A stretch of DNA of 37,982 nt from a candidate division KSB1 bacterium (GCA_034505495.1 JAPDQV010000013.1:1-37982), one strand, 5' to 3'; positions 1 through 8,677 are shown, counted from the stretch's first letter. The notes: generated from the sequence alone by a model not told the origin. A program made the numbers and translations.

Positions 1-2
1 AC

Positions 3-209
3 GGTTCGGAATATGGATTACCTGGTCCTGGCGAGGAAAACTGGCGAATTTTTGCCATCTATCGGGTCTCCAGTTTTACCAAAGTCAAAAAATGTATGTC
101 CATCTATGAATCAGAACGTTTTCTGTTTCTACGACAGCACTGCGAGCTTTATTTGCTCTACGGTAAGGAGCTGGAGCATTTGGAAGAAGGCGCCCACGAA
201 TTGGTCTAG
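3..209 (+). CDS. 3' end of an unidentified gene (partial)
   Basis: The third plus-strand frame is open from the window edge to a TAG at 207-209. It encodes about 68 residues with the look of a real C-terminus: rich in Leu, Glu, Lys and aromatic residues, with a stretch reading RFLFLRQHCELYLLYGKELE. It is more protein-like than the overlapping frame beginning with ATG at 13, which is Ser-rich and would run further into the opposing gene. I do not recognise the family. It is the only plus-strand gene in the window and converges on the zinc-ribbon gene, sharing the four bases CTAG as both stop codons. The 5' part lies outside the window, so function cannot be assigned. Confidence 0.5.
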   Translation, partial: GSEYGLPGPGEENWRIFAIYRVSSFTKVKKCMSIYESERFLFLRQHCELYLLYGKELEHLEEGAHELV

Positions 210-502
210 TTATCCGTTTTTTTAAATAATTGATCCAGTTTTCTTCTTGCATCATCCGCCCGATGGTCCGGTCGAACCCCTTCCCCTGTCGACGGTTCGA
301 AATACTCGCAAAAATTGGCTATGCTTTTGTCCTGCACCCGTTGCGCCTGCGGCTCTCGGCATTCTTTCCAGGCAACAGGATCATAGAGCGCACAGTTGAA
401 ACAGCAGCGCAGATAGCTGTCGCATTTGGGACAAGTGTCCTGTCGAAAAAGTTTTTGTCCAGGTTTTAAAACGATTTCATATCCGCATCGATGGCACTTC
501 AT
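206..502 (-). CDS. Small cysteine-rich zinc-ribbon protein, unknown function
   Basis: A 98-residue protein with ATG start and a good ribosome site (GGGAGAAAG). It carries two CxxC pairs (Cys3/Cys6 and Cys24/Cys27), which look like a zinc ribbon. A second cysteine set follows (Cys33, Cys34, Cys37, Cys48, Cys65) in a distinctive frame: CREPQA at 48-53, VQDK at 56-59 and NFCEYFEP at 63-70. I recall similar small proteins with this CREPQA/NFC pattern in other bacteria, always of unknown function; that is memory, not a search. The C-terminus is charged. It follows fkp by 27 bp on the same strand and is probably the last gene of the polysaccharide operon, though it may only be co-transcribed. Metal binding is inferred from the cysteines. 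Confidence 0.85.
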   Translation of the reverse strand: MKCHRCGYEIVLKPGQKLFRQDTCPKCDSYLRCCFNCALYDPVAWKECREPQAQRVQDKSIANFCEYFEPSTGEGVRPDHRADDARRKLDQLFKKTDN

Positions 503-529
503 TATCTTTCTCCCATAGCTGTTTGAGGC

Positions 530-3391
530 TTATAGAACCGATATCCGCATGCCCAGTTCATCGATTTGAAAATCAAAAAATCTGGCGCGGTCGTTAGGGG
601 GCGCAACGATCAGCTCGCGGCGGATGTTCGCCGCAGCCTGCGAATCTTTGGCGACGATAAATAAAAAGCCGCCGCCTCCGGCGCCCAAGAGCTTTGCGCC
701 GAAAATCCAATCTTTAATGCGATGAATAACGGCTTCTATTTCCGGGGTTGTTTGACCGTTGTCCAACGTCTTGTTGAGTTCCCAAGCGCGATGGATATTT
801 TTCCCGAACTCATCGATAAAACGATGATCCAGGTTTTCCTTCATTTCCTTCGCCAAAGAGCTCAGTTCATCGAGCACCTGCAGTGCTTCCTGCTCCCGCC
901 GGAGATATCTGCCGACCACCTGCCGCAAAAGGTTTTTTGCCATTCGTCGGTAGCCGGTATAGTATAACAGAAACCGTTCATCGAGTTGTTCGCTTGGGGA
1001 TGTGAGATGAGTCCATGACAAGCTCGGCGTTTGGTCATAACCGGGCTGGGTGGTGATCAGCTTGACGCCGCCGGCCACACCGCCGATTTGATCCTGCCAT
1101 CCACCGCCGGTGGTCATGAGCTGTTCAAGAATGCTGGTCCGCGCATAGATTTCTTCACGCGGAAGTGTTCTGCCGCATAGTCTTGCCAAAGCCGCAATAA
1201 TGCCGGCGCCGAGGATGCTCGAGGTACCGAGCCCCGATCCTGCGGGCAAGGCGCTGAAGAGAGTCAAATCGATGCCGCCGCCGTACGGCATAAGGGCTTC
1301 AGCCAAACTTCCCTGAAAATCGAGCGGTATCAATCCGGCGGCAAACAGCGCCGCTTTGGGCAAAGAGAGCCAATCCGACGGATCCTCGAAACGCCGCAAT
1401 TCCTCGAGGCTTCGAACCACAGCGCGCTTACCCAGGTCAATCGAGTTGATACCGATCAGGCGATCATCCGCCGGGCGTTTGGCTACGACTTGAATGGGAT
1501 ATTGACCATTCAAAGTAATCGAGGCGTTCAACACACAGCCGCCGCGTTCGAGACAGATCGGCGGCGTATCGGTCCAGCCGCCGGCAAAATCAAGTCTGGC
1601 AGGCAGCAATACCCAAACCACTTCATCGGAACGAATCGGCCGGCCGGGCGTCAAGGGCAGGCAAGCGAGTCCCAAATTGACGGCGTCGCGAATTCTTTGG
1701 AACGATTCCTCATAGTATAAATCAGCTTCTTCTTCGCTTCCCGTTTCCTTGTATAGTGAAGCCAGCCAGAGCTTGGCGCGCGCTTCCTGCAGGGGCGAGC
1801 CTTTAAAGTCCTTCAAAATATTAACGGCGGTTTTACGCTTACTTTCGTTATCCAAAAGATCTTTTAGATCGTTAAAAGAGATTTTGTCCTGTTCCAATTC
1901 CGATTTAAAGTCTGCCAGTCGCCGGCGTCGACGAATTTCGCAGCGATGTTCTAAAAGCCGATCATAATCGATGCTCAGCATAATTTCTTTCAGACTGAGC
2001 CGCTCGGATTTTAGCCATTCAGCTGAAGGCTTGCCTTCCTGCAGAGAAAGAACGGCCTGTACGGCTGCAAACGGCGTCGAGTCAATTGGGAATAGCGCCG
2101 CATCCCAAAGATTTCCCTGATTCGCCCTCAAATCGCCAAGATTGCAGCTCGCCAAAAATTCAGCAAATGGGCGATTCAAATAGCGTGCATCATCCGACTT
2201 GAAAGAATCCTGAATTCCATAAAGAATCGCGACCCACTTCCCGCTCTGTATCGGCAGAACAGTTAAACAATTCCCTTTTTTCAAACGAATAGGGCCGGTT
2301 CCTTCAGGAATGTTGTTGAGGATGTTCTCACCGGAGAGTTCAACAGGACTATCCAACAAGCTTCCTTCGATCAAACAAGGCTTCTCAACGGCCAGCTTGC
2401 GGCTGGTGATTTCGGCATTATAAACCCATGCCGATTTAAGCTCCGGGAAAAGCGCGGCATTGGAGCGGACGCCGTTGGTGAACCGATAAAGTGCAGAGGC
2501 TTGGGTCAAGCTGTAAAAGTTGTGCAAAAATTCTTCGCTGCGGCCGACATGATAAAATCCGCAATAAGGCAGACAGCTTACATAAAGAGCAATCTCGCGC
2601 AGCTTGTCGCCGTCCGGTATGTCGGCCTTGCCGCATACGGCATAGAGAATTTCGTGATAAAGGTTTAGATCGAGTTGACCCTGCGCGAACGAACGAATGA
2701 GTTCACGACAGTCCAGCAGTGTATGCACCGCGTCGGCGGAAAGATTTAGAATGCCGGTATCGAGCCAAATTCGGCGTGAGAAATCGACGGCGCCGGCGGC
2801 TTCCAATTCTTCCATGCTGGGCTTTTGCAATACATCGGCGACGACCGTCGCGCGAGTCGAAGGCTCGCGCACGACATAGACGCCGAAATAGCGGCCGTGC
2901 TGGGCGTTTTCGGAAAAGGCGACGCCGGTGATACCTGTCGGGTGGAAATTGACCATGGACGGATCAAAGTTGAGAAGCACGTCGCCGCTGGCGACGATCA
3001 CCTGTCCGCCGCTTGCGCACGGCAGTTCGGCATAGCTGCGGACCATGATGTCGAACAGGCAGTCATAGTCCGGCGAAGGCAACGGCGTAAACAGCTTCCC
3101 CATGGCCGCATAGGCAGGCAATCGACGGCTGTCGCCGCCGCTGTGCAGAATAAGGATTCGTTGCGCAAACAGATTCTCGCCGAGGAGGCGGTGCAGCTGT
3201 TCCAAGACATAAAATGTGCTTCCGCCCGATCCGATGCGCTTGCCCATCGGGTCGGGAATGACCTGAATATTACGTACTGGTAACGATTGCTGCAATTTTT
3301 CTTCGACTTGTCTGCGGTATCCTGACGCCTGCGCCTCATTTGCCGCCGTCAGGATACAGTAATCAAAAGGGGCGATGGAGTTTGTACCCAT
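530..3391 (-). CDS. fkp: Bifunctional L-fucokinase / L-fucose-1-phosphate guanylyltransferase
   Basis: A 953-residue cytoplasmic enzyme that phosphorylates free L-fucose and converts fucose-1-phosphate plus GTP to GDP-fucose (salvage route). The N-terminal half is the pyrophosphorylase domain, with IPDPMGKRIGSGGST at 45-59 and HSGGDSRRLP at 83-92. The C-terminal third is a GHMP kinase: LPARLDFAGGWTDTPP at about 596-611, the ATP loop LPAGSGLGTSS at 715-725, and GAGGGG near 903-908. The length is close to Bacteroides fragilis Fkp (about 949). I chose the ATG at 3391 because GGAG lies 5 bp upstream (3397-3400). An upstream in-frame TTG at 3442 has no ribosome site and would overlap the preceding gene. 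No gmd or fucose synthase is in the window. The product would feed a fucosyltransferase of this locus. Confidence 0.95.
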   Translation of the reverse strand: MGTNSIAPFDYCILTAANEAQASGYRRQVEEKLQQSLPVRNIQVIPDPMGKRIGSGGSTFYVLEQLHRLLGENLFAQRILILHSGGDSRRLPAYAAMGKLFTPLPSPDYDCLFDIMVRSYAELPCASGGQVIVASGDVLLNFDPSMVNFHPTGITGVAFSENAQHGRYFGVYVVREPSTRATVVADVLQKPSMEELEAAGAVDFSRRIWLDTGILNLSADAVHTLLDCRELIRSFAQGQLDLNLYHEILYAVCGKADIPDGDKLREIALYVSCLPYCGFYHVGRSEEFLHNFYSLTQASALYRFTNGVRSNAALFPELKSAWVYNAEITSRKLAVEKPCLIEGSLLDSPVELSGENILNNIPEGTGPIRLKKGNCLTVLPIQSGKWVAILYGIQDSFKSDDARYLNRPFAEFLASCNLGDLRANQGNLWDAALFPIDSTPFAAVQAVLSLQEGKPSAEWLKSERLSLKEIMLSIDYDRLLEHRCEIRRRRRLADFKSELEQDKISFNDLKDLLDNESKRKTAVNILKDFKGSPLQEARAKLWLASLYKETGSEEEADLYYEESFQRIRDAVNLGLACLPLTPGRPIRSDEVVWVLLPARLDFAGGWTDTPPICLERGGCVLNASITLNGQYPIQVVAKRPADDRLIGINSIDLGKRAVVRSLEELRRFEDPSDWLSLPKAALFAAGLIPLDFQGSLAEALMPYGGGIDLTLFSALPAGSGLGTSSILGAGIIAALARLCGRTLPREEIYARTSILEQLMTTGGGWQDQIGGVAGGVKLITTQPGYDQTPSLSWTHLTSPSEQLDERFLLYYTGYRRMAKNLLRQVVGRYLRREQEALQVLDELSSLAKEMKENLDHRFIDEFGKNIHRAWELNKTLDNGQTTPEIEAVIHRIKDWIFGAKLLGAGGGGFLFIVAKDSQAAANIRRELIVAPPNDRARFFDFQIDELGMRISVL

Positions 3392-3410
3392 AAGATCTCC
3401 GGTCCGGATG

Positions 3411-4901
3411 TCAGTGCATCGAATGGGATGCAAGGAGTTCAAGGGAGAGACGCAGCGCAGCTTCCCAACCGGAATCGTCGATTCCGATTTGGTTTTCGAC
3501 CTGTTTGACAGCGCGATAGGCCGCCTGCGCCTCGAGAAAACTGAAATAGCCGAAATAGCGACGAACGGAAAGCTTTAAAAAATGGGCGGATTCCACTATT
3601 CCGGTGGGAAAGGGCTCTTTATACTTTTGGCCGGGCGGCAGATCGCGCCATGGAGTATCGAACGGCTTGCTCACGCGTCCTTCACCGCGGCGGCGATGCT
3701 CCCAAGAAGCGCTCATTCTCCATTTCCGAGCGGGCCTTGCGCTTACGCCGAGAATCATTCGTTCGAAATCGTTGCCCAAAAAGTGGCCGATCGGCACGTT
3801 ACGGTGCAGGTATTTTTCCCACGCGCCGCCCTGCCCGTTGTAGGTTCGATTGGTCACGCGTGTGTACTCGGCAAACAAATCAACGCCAGGCAATCGCGGG
3901 GGATCCGCCCAATTCAGGCCTGCCGTCAGGCCGTACTCGGGCGGTTCACCCTTGTCGTCGACATTAGCGTGCTCCAGCTGCACATCATCCAGCAGGAAAC
4001 TGCCGTAAAAAGTAAGCCGGTTCGCCGCCAATGCAACAACATCCAGTTGCGCCATGACGTTGGCGGTCTGCGGTCCGTTGTGCTCTTCGCCGGTGAAAAA
4101 GATCAGCGGATTGAGAAAGGACAATTCGAAGCCGGCATTGGGGCCGCCGTAAAGGGCCGTCTCGCTCAAGGCAATGCGCAGAAAAGGTTGCGGGTGCCAT
4201 TCGAGGCGATGGCCGGACAGGAAGCGGTTTTGCTGCGCGGGTTTGGCGTTAATCGGATAATTGGTTTGGTCAAGCTGCGCGGCAAAGAATGAGAATTGAA
4301 GATTAGGGTGAGTCCATGCGCCGTAAAAATGATCCATCGGCCTCGCCGAGGCAGAAATCATCAAAGAAGCATCGCGACCCGGCCCCCATACGAGGTAATC
4401 GCGGCCGAGCCGAAAGGTGAATCGACCTGTTTTGAAGGATAAATAAGCCTGCTCGGTATAGGCAGCCCAACCGCCCTGGCGCTTACCGATGTAGAGCGAG
4501 TCAGCATCGAGCTGATTGTCGATGTAGAACGAAGTGACGGCTTTAATTCCCGGCGCTACGGCAGCTCCGAGGCCCAGGCGCAAAGTCGAGTGCAAAGGCT
4601 GGTCGGCTTGCGAGGAAACTCTTTGGTCGAAGCGATTCCAGGTAAAGAGGAACTCACTGCTGCCTTGTCGGTTCCAACGCCGCAGATACAGCCCGATAAG
4701 ATCTGCTTCCACTTGTTCCGCCTGCAACGCTTCGATATCGTAAGGCATTTGCAAAAGCGACAAGTTCCACAAGCTGCCGCGGTGCTGCAGAAAACGGACT
4801 TCATCTACCAGCCAATGGTCGGGAGCAATGGTTTGTCCGACGACCGGCCGACAAAGGATCAGCAAGGCAAAGCCAAAAAATATTTTAATAAGCGTTCTTA
4901 T
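3411..4901 (-). CDS. Wzi-like outer-membrane beta-barrel (capsule assembly family)
   Basis: An outer-membrane protein of roughly 490 residues made of alternating beta strands rich in aromatic residues. The segment GRDYLVWGPGRDASLMISAS is typical of the capsule-assembly Wzi family, which in Enterobacteria helps anchor or organise surface polysaccharide. Position between the initiating transferase and fkp fits that role. The start is uncertain. The hydrophobic signal sequence (KIFFGFALLILCRPVVGQ) is preceded in frame by no ATG, GTG or TTG back to a stop near 4914. The coordinate given uses an ATA at 4901, spaced 7 bp from AGGG inside the wbaP-like gene. An ATT at 4889 would also give a clean signal peptide. 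The first canonical candidate, TTG at 4865, cuts the signal in half and has no ribosome site. Confidence 0.8.
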   Translation of the reverse strand: MRTLIKIFFGFALLILCRPVVGQTIAPDHWLVDEVRFLQHRGSLWNLSLLQMPYDIEALQAEQVEADLIGLYLRRWNRQGSSEFLFTWNRFDQRVSSQADQPLHSTLRLGLGAAVAPGIKAVTSFYIDNQLDADSLYIGKRQGGWAAYTEQAYLSFKTGRFTFRLGRDYLVWGPGRDASLMISASARPMDHFYGAWTHPNLQFSFFAAQLDQTNYPINAKPAQQNRFLSGHRLEWHPQPFLRIALSETALYGGPNAGFELSFLNPLIFFTGEEHNGPQTANVMAQLDVVALAANRLTFYGSFLLDDVQLEHANVDDKGEPPEYGLTAGLNWADPPRLPGVDLFAEYTRVTNRTYNGQGGAWEKYLHRNVPIGHFLGNDFERMILGVSARPARKWRMSASWEHRRRGEGRVSKPFDTPWRDLPPGQKYKEPFPTGIVESAHFLKLSVRRYFGYFSFLEAQAAYRAVKQVENQIGIDDSGWEAALRLSLELLASHSMH

Positions 4902-6285
4902 TAAAAAGCCCTTTCATCAGCGTCAGCAGGATTATACGCAAATCGAATGAAAAAGACCAGTTTTCGATATAAAAAATATCGTATTGAATTCGTTTTTCGA
5001 TGGAAGTGTCGCCGCGCAGGCCGTTGACTTGGGCCCAGCCGGTGAGGCCGGTTTTGACCTGATGGCGGATCATGTACTCCGGAATGTGGCGACGGAACTT
5101 TTCGGCAAAATAGGGGCGTTCGGGTCGCGGTCCGACGACGCTCATATCGCCTTTGAGCACATTCCAAAATTGCGGCAGCTCATCCAGCGAGGTGCGGCGT
5201 AAAATCTTTCCTATAGGGGTGACGCGCTCATCTTCTGGAGTGGTCCAGCGTGTATCGCTTTCCCCCCCTGAATCGACGCGCATGGTTCTGAATTTGTAGA
5301 TCGTAAAGGGGCGCCCTTGTGTGCCTAAACGGGTCTGCGCAAACAGAATCGGCCCTTTCGAGGTCACCTTGACCAACAAGGCGATCAAAATCATCAATGG
5401 ACTGACAAGGACGAGAAAAACCAGGCTGAAAAGAATGTCGAACGCCCGCTTGAGGTAAACATACTGCCACGTATCGACCGGATTGGGACGTACTCCGATC
5501 AAGGGAATGCCGTTGAGGTTAAGCACTTTGGCGCGAGGATGAATGAATTGAAAAAGATCGGGAATGATGTTCACTTCGATGCCGGCATATTCGCATTCGC
5601 GGACCACTTGCTCCAAATGCCGCGACTCTTTCATACTCAGAGCGACAACAACCCGATCGACGGCAAAATTGGCGAGAATTTTCGCAATATCGGAAACTCT
5701 TCCCAAAAGCGGTCGCGGCAAGTCGCTGTTAGCATTCGATTCGTCATCCAAAAAACCCAGCACTTGGTAGCCGGTTTCGCGATGGGTCATGATTTCATAG
5801 GCGAACCTTCTTGCAGTCGGTCCGGCGCCGATGATCAATAGATTCCGCGGTTTGGCGCCGAACCATTTAACTTTCAGCGAATATTGGAAAAAAAAGTGCC
5901 AAGCCGTCAGCAGGAGCGCGCTGAGCGGTGCGAAAATCAAGAGCATCAATCGAGAGACGTCGAAAGACTTGAAGATAAATCCGGTGCCTGCATAGAAAAA
6001 CAGAGTGGAAACCAGCGAAACGGCGATCGCCCGGATGTCGACGACTTTCACGGAGAGCTTTTTCCCGGAATAGAGGCCGCTGAACTGCGTAACCAGGAGC
6101 CAAAGGAACAGCAGGAGAGCAAGATTGGGCAGATAATGCCGCAGCGACGGCGCGGTGGTCATCTCTTCCGGCAAAGGAAAGAGTCCGAACCGCAGATGGT
6201 AGGCTGCCAGAAAGGATAGGAACAAAATCACCAAATCGACGAAACGACGCAGACCGTTCAAAATATTCGAGTGTTCACGCAGCAT
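4885..6285 (-). CDS. Undecaprenyl-phosphate sugar phosphotransferase (WbaP/WcaJ-like)
   Basis: A 466-residue inner-membrane polyisoprenyl-phosphate hexose-1-phosphate transferase that would start repeat-unit synthesis by moving a sugar-phosphate from a UDP-sugar to undecaprenyl phosphate. Four hydrophobic segments lie in the first 135 residues. A nucleotide-binding-like domain follows, beginning LLIIGAGPTARR at 149-160. A further membrane helix (about 285-305) leads into the catalytic bacterial sugar-transferase domain. Hallmarks are KRAFDI at 279-284, KFRTM at 331-335, the catalytic Asp-Glu in SLDELPQ (368-369), GDMSVVGPRPER at 379-390 and TGLTGWAQVNG at 412-422. The length is typical. It sits 14 bp after the stop of the upstream GT4 gene and overlaps the presumed Wzi-like start. 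Sugar specificity (glucose, galactose or other) cannot be read from sequence. Confidence 0.95.
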   Translation of the reverse strand: MLREHSNILNGLRRFVDLVILFLSFLAAYHLRFGLFPLPEEMTTAPSLRHYLPNLALLLFLWLLVTQFSGLYSGKKLSVKVVDIRAIAVSLVSTLFFYAGTGFIFKSFDVSRLMLLIFAPLSALLLTAWHFFFQYSLKVKWFGAKPRNLLIIGAGPTARRFAYEIMTHRETGYQVLGFLDDESNANSDLPRPLLGRVSDIAKILANFAVDRVVVALSMKESRHLEQVVRECEYAGIEVNIIPDLFQFIHPRAKVLNLNGIPLIGVRPNPVDTWQYVYLKRAFDILFSLVFLVLVSPLMILIALLVKVTSKGPILFAQTRLGTQGRPFTIYKFRTMRVDSGGESDTRWTTPEDERVTPIGKILRRTSLDELPQFWNVLKGDMSVVGPRPERPYFAEKFRRHIPEYMIRHQVKTGLTGWAQVNGLRGDTSIEKRIQYDIFYIENWSFSFDLRIILLTLMKGLFNKNAY

Positions 6286-6299
6286 ATTGTTTTCGATTT

Positions 6300-7484
6300 T
6301 TATGTTCGCATCTTGCGTGCTTCATTCAGCACAAATTCAAAACGTTCAGCGATGGTCGATAAGCGAAAATTCTGTTCCGCATAACGCCGACCGTTTTCCC
6401 CCATGGTCATGCGCAAGGCTTCATCCCGGCGAAGCTGCTGCACCGCCGCGGCCAAATCGGAGGCGGTTTGCACCGCTTCCCCGACACCTATGCGACGGAC
6501 GTATCGCGCGGCATCGCTCGTTTCCGGCGCCGTAATAAGTATCGGCCGTCCTGCACAGCATGCCGTCCATATCTTTGAAGGCACACTGTACCGAGCGGCG
6601 TCTTCGTTCAACAGCACCAGATGGACATCGCCGCTTGCCAGCAAAAGCGGCAGATCCCGAAACGGCTGCAGCGGCAGAATAAGCAGATTGTCGAGCTGAA
6701 GCTCCCGTTTTTTTGCCTGCAGAAAGGGCAAGGCAACACCGTCGGCTGCAACCACAAAAAGAATTTCTTGTATCGACTTGAGATATTTAGCGGCATCGAT
6801 TAGGGTTTGCGGATTCTGTTTCATGCCGAAGGTGCCCGCATACAAGACCACAAACCGGTCCATCAAGCCGTAACGGCGGCTGAACTCGTTATCTTTGGGC
6901 AAAGGGCGAATCGTGTCCGGCGAAGCCCAGTTCCGAATAAGGTGTAAATTCGGCTGTCGGATCCCCCAATCGCGCAGACGTTCAATGAATTGTTCCGCAA
7001 CCGCGATGACGCCCGCAGACTGCTGCAGGCAGCGTTTTTCAATTTGCCGATAACAGCTGCCGACGGCGTAACCGATCACTCCGAGTTTTTTGCCGAGAAC
7101 CGCAGCCATGGCATCGCTGAGGATGTCCTGCCACCAAAAAACGAACGGGATGCGGCATCGACGCGAAGCTGCGAAAATGTGCCGCAGGGCTTCCAGAGGG
7201 GTATCGGCGGCCAAAATGACATCAGGCCGTTCTTTTTGCAGCAGGTCTGCGGCCATTTTACCATAAGCGCGCTCCGCCGCCCACCGCGGTAAGAACCCCG
7301 CCTTGCGGTCGAAAGGCAGCCGCAGGTTGACGACAGTCAAGCTGTTCTCAGAAATGAAATCGCCTTGCGGACTGGCGCTGTCGCTGGTGTAGACGTGAAT
7401 GACCTCATGCCCGCGCCTTGCCAGTGCGCGGCTGAGGTCATAGATGAACGCATAGCCGCCATAGTCGCTTAACAGCAGCTTCAT
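6300..7484 (-). CDS. Glycosyltransferase family 4, WcaI/WbuB-like
   Basis: A 394-residue cytoplasmic GT-B fold glycosyltransferase. The N-terminus (MKLLLSDYGGYAF, then RRGHEVIHVYTSD) is the acceptor-binding Rossmann half. The C-terminal half holds VVLYAGTFGMKQNPQTLIDA and VPSKIWTACCAGRPILI, features that resemble the WcaI/WbuB branch of GT4. WcaI acts in colanic acid synthesis and has been assigned as a fucosyltransferase. With fkp in the same operon, a fucosyltransferase role is attractive but is inference. The ATG overlaps the stop of the upstream GT4 gene by four bases (ATGA), indicating translational coupling. It could instead transfer another deoxy- or amino-sugar. Confidence 0.9.
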   Translation of the reverse strand: MKLLLSDYGGYAFIYDLSRALARRGHEVIHVYTSDSASPQGDFISENSLTVVNLRLPFDRKAGFLPRWAAERAYGKMAADLLQKERPDVILAADTPLEALRHIFAASRRCRIPFVFWWQDILSDAMAAVLGKKLGVIGYAVGSCYRQIEKRCLQQSAGVIAVAEQFIERLRDWGIRQPNLHLIRNWASPDTIRPLPKDNEFSRRYGLMDRFVVLYAGTFGMKQNPQTLIDAAKYLKSIQEILFVVAADGVALPFLQAKKRELQLDNLLILPLQPFRDLPLLLASGDVHLVLLNEDAARYSVPSKIWTACCAGRPILITAPETSDAARYVRRIGVGEAVQTASDLAAAVQQLRRDEALRMTMGENGRRYAEQNFRLSTIAERFEFVLNEARKMRT

Positions 7485-8674
7485 TTTATTTCTCCCTCGA
7501 AAAAGGAGCGGTAGAGGGCCGCATAACGTTCTCCAAGGATCGAAAGGTCATAGCGACGTTTAATTTCCGCATGCATCTCCTCCCGAGGCCAATGTCGGTC
7601 CAGAAGGGAGTCGACCATTCTACGGAGAGTCTCCGGCGAACAGTCGCCGCATAGGGCGCCGAAATGAACGTTTTCCCGAAACGGCGGAATGTCGCGCGCC
7701 AAAACCGGTATGCCGCAGGCCTGCGCCTCGATGTTGGTTTTGCCGAAGGTCTCCTGGCGCGATAGGTTGATGAGCAGCGACATGGCGTTGTAATGACGGC
7801 GCAGCTCGTCGAGGTTGCCGGTGAAGGGAAAGAGATCGACATGAGGCAGGCATTTCAACTGCTTTTGCGCATCCGTTGACAATCGGCCGACGAGGCGAAA
7901 GCGAAACGGCAATCCGGCATCGCGGACATAGAGAATGAATTGCATTAGATCCTCGAAGCCCTTGGTGCTGAAATCATGGCGTACAGCCACCGCACCGATG
8001 ACCGGCTGAGCATTCCGGCGTTCTTCAGGGAACAGCATCGAGCAATCTATGGCCGGCGGAATGACGGATAAAGGAGCGCCTTTGAGATGACTATAACGCA
8101 CATTCTCCGCAGCATGTTCAGAAATTGCAACGAGTTTGAGAGAATTCAGCGCTGCAAAAGCGCGCTTTTTTTGCTCATGCAGAAATGCCGACCGATCGAT
8201 CCACACGGCAGGATAGACGTCGGTATGCGGGCAGCTCACACAATGAGTCTGCCACTTTTCGCAGTTTTGACTGAAACTGCATCGGCCGGTCAACGGCCAC
8301 ATGTCGTGCAGCGTCAGAACGACGTTTTTTTCCTGCAAAAGATAAAGCGAACGCAGATCAAAAAAATATCCCTCCAGATGGTGCAAATGAATGATGTCGA
8401 AACGGGGTGCCAATTTTGACAGCAGGCTGCTGAAGAGCGGCGCATAAAGGCTGTCCAAGCCGAGGACACGGGTGCGCACGGCATTGAACAGCACAACCGA
8501 TTTGGGCAGCAACTTGGGAATGACACGCTCTTCATCAACGGATTCCCGCGGACACCAGAGATAGGAAGCGAACCCGTCGATACGATTTACGGCGCGATGG
8601 ATTGCCAAGACATGAGCTCCGGCTCCGCCTTTGCTCAACGTTGAGGTGATTCTCAAAATCCGAATCGTCTGCAC
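7481..8674 (-). CDS. Glycosyltransferase family 4, WcaC-like
   Basis: A 397-residue GT-B glycosyltransferase. After a glycine-rich start (TSTLSKGGAGAHVLAIHRA) comes TLHDMWPLTGRC at 121-132 with a cysteine cluster (Cys132, Cys138, Cys145, Cys148) spaced as in the WcaC-like subfamily of colanic acid transferases. The donor half includes SRQETFGKTNIEAQACGIPVLA, the usual GT4 glutamate motif. The start is a GTG three bases after the stop of the GT9 gene, with AGGG inside the upstream gene as a likely ribosome site. It is likely to act on the undecaprenyl-linked repeat unit at the inner membrane. WcaC-like enzymes have been linked to galactose transfer, but donor sugar is not predictable here. Confidence 0.9.
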   Translation of the reverse strand: MQTIRILRITSTLSKGGAGAHVLAIHRAVNRIDGFASYLWCPRESVDEERVIPKLLPKSVVLFNAVRTRVLGLDSLYAPLFSSLLSKLAPRFDIIHLHHLEGYFFDLRSLYLLQEKNVVLTLHDMWPLTGRCSFSQNCEKWQTHCVSCPHTDVYPAVWIDRSAFLHEQKKRAFAALNSLKLVAISEHAAENVRYSHLKGAPLSVIPPAIDCSMLFPEERRNAQPVIGAVAVRHDFSTKGFEDLMQFILYVRDAGLPFRFRLVGRLSTDAQKQLKCLPHVDLFPFTGNLDELRRHYNAMSLLINLSRQETFGKTNIEAQACGIPVLARDIPPFRENVHFGALCGDCSPETLRRMVDSLLDRHWPREEMHAEIKRRYDLSILGERYAALYRSFFEGEIK

Positions 8675-8677
8675 GGT

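Noticed and set aside
13..225. Plus-strand frame starting with ATG at 13
   Set aside because: Composition is Ser-rich and unlike a protein, and the third frame over the same bases gives a better C-terminus ending at 209.
3582..4292. 236-codon plus-strand frame opposite the Wzi-like gene
   Set aside because: The minus-strand barrel gene has family motifs and operon spacing; the plus frame has none.
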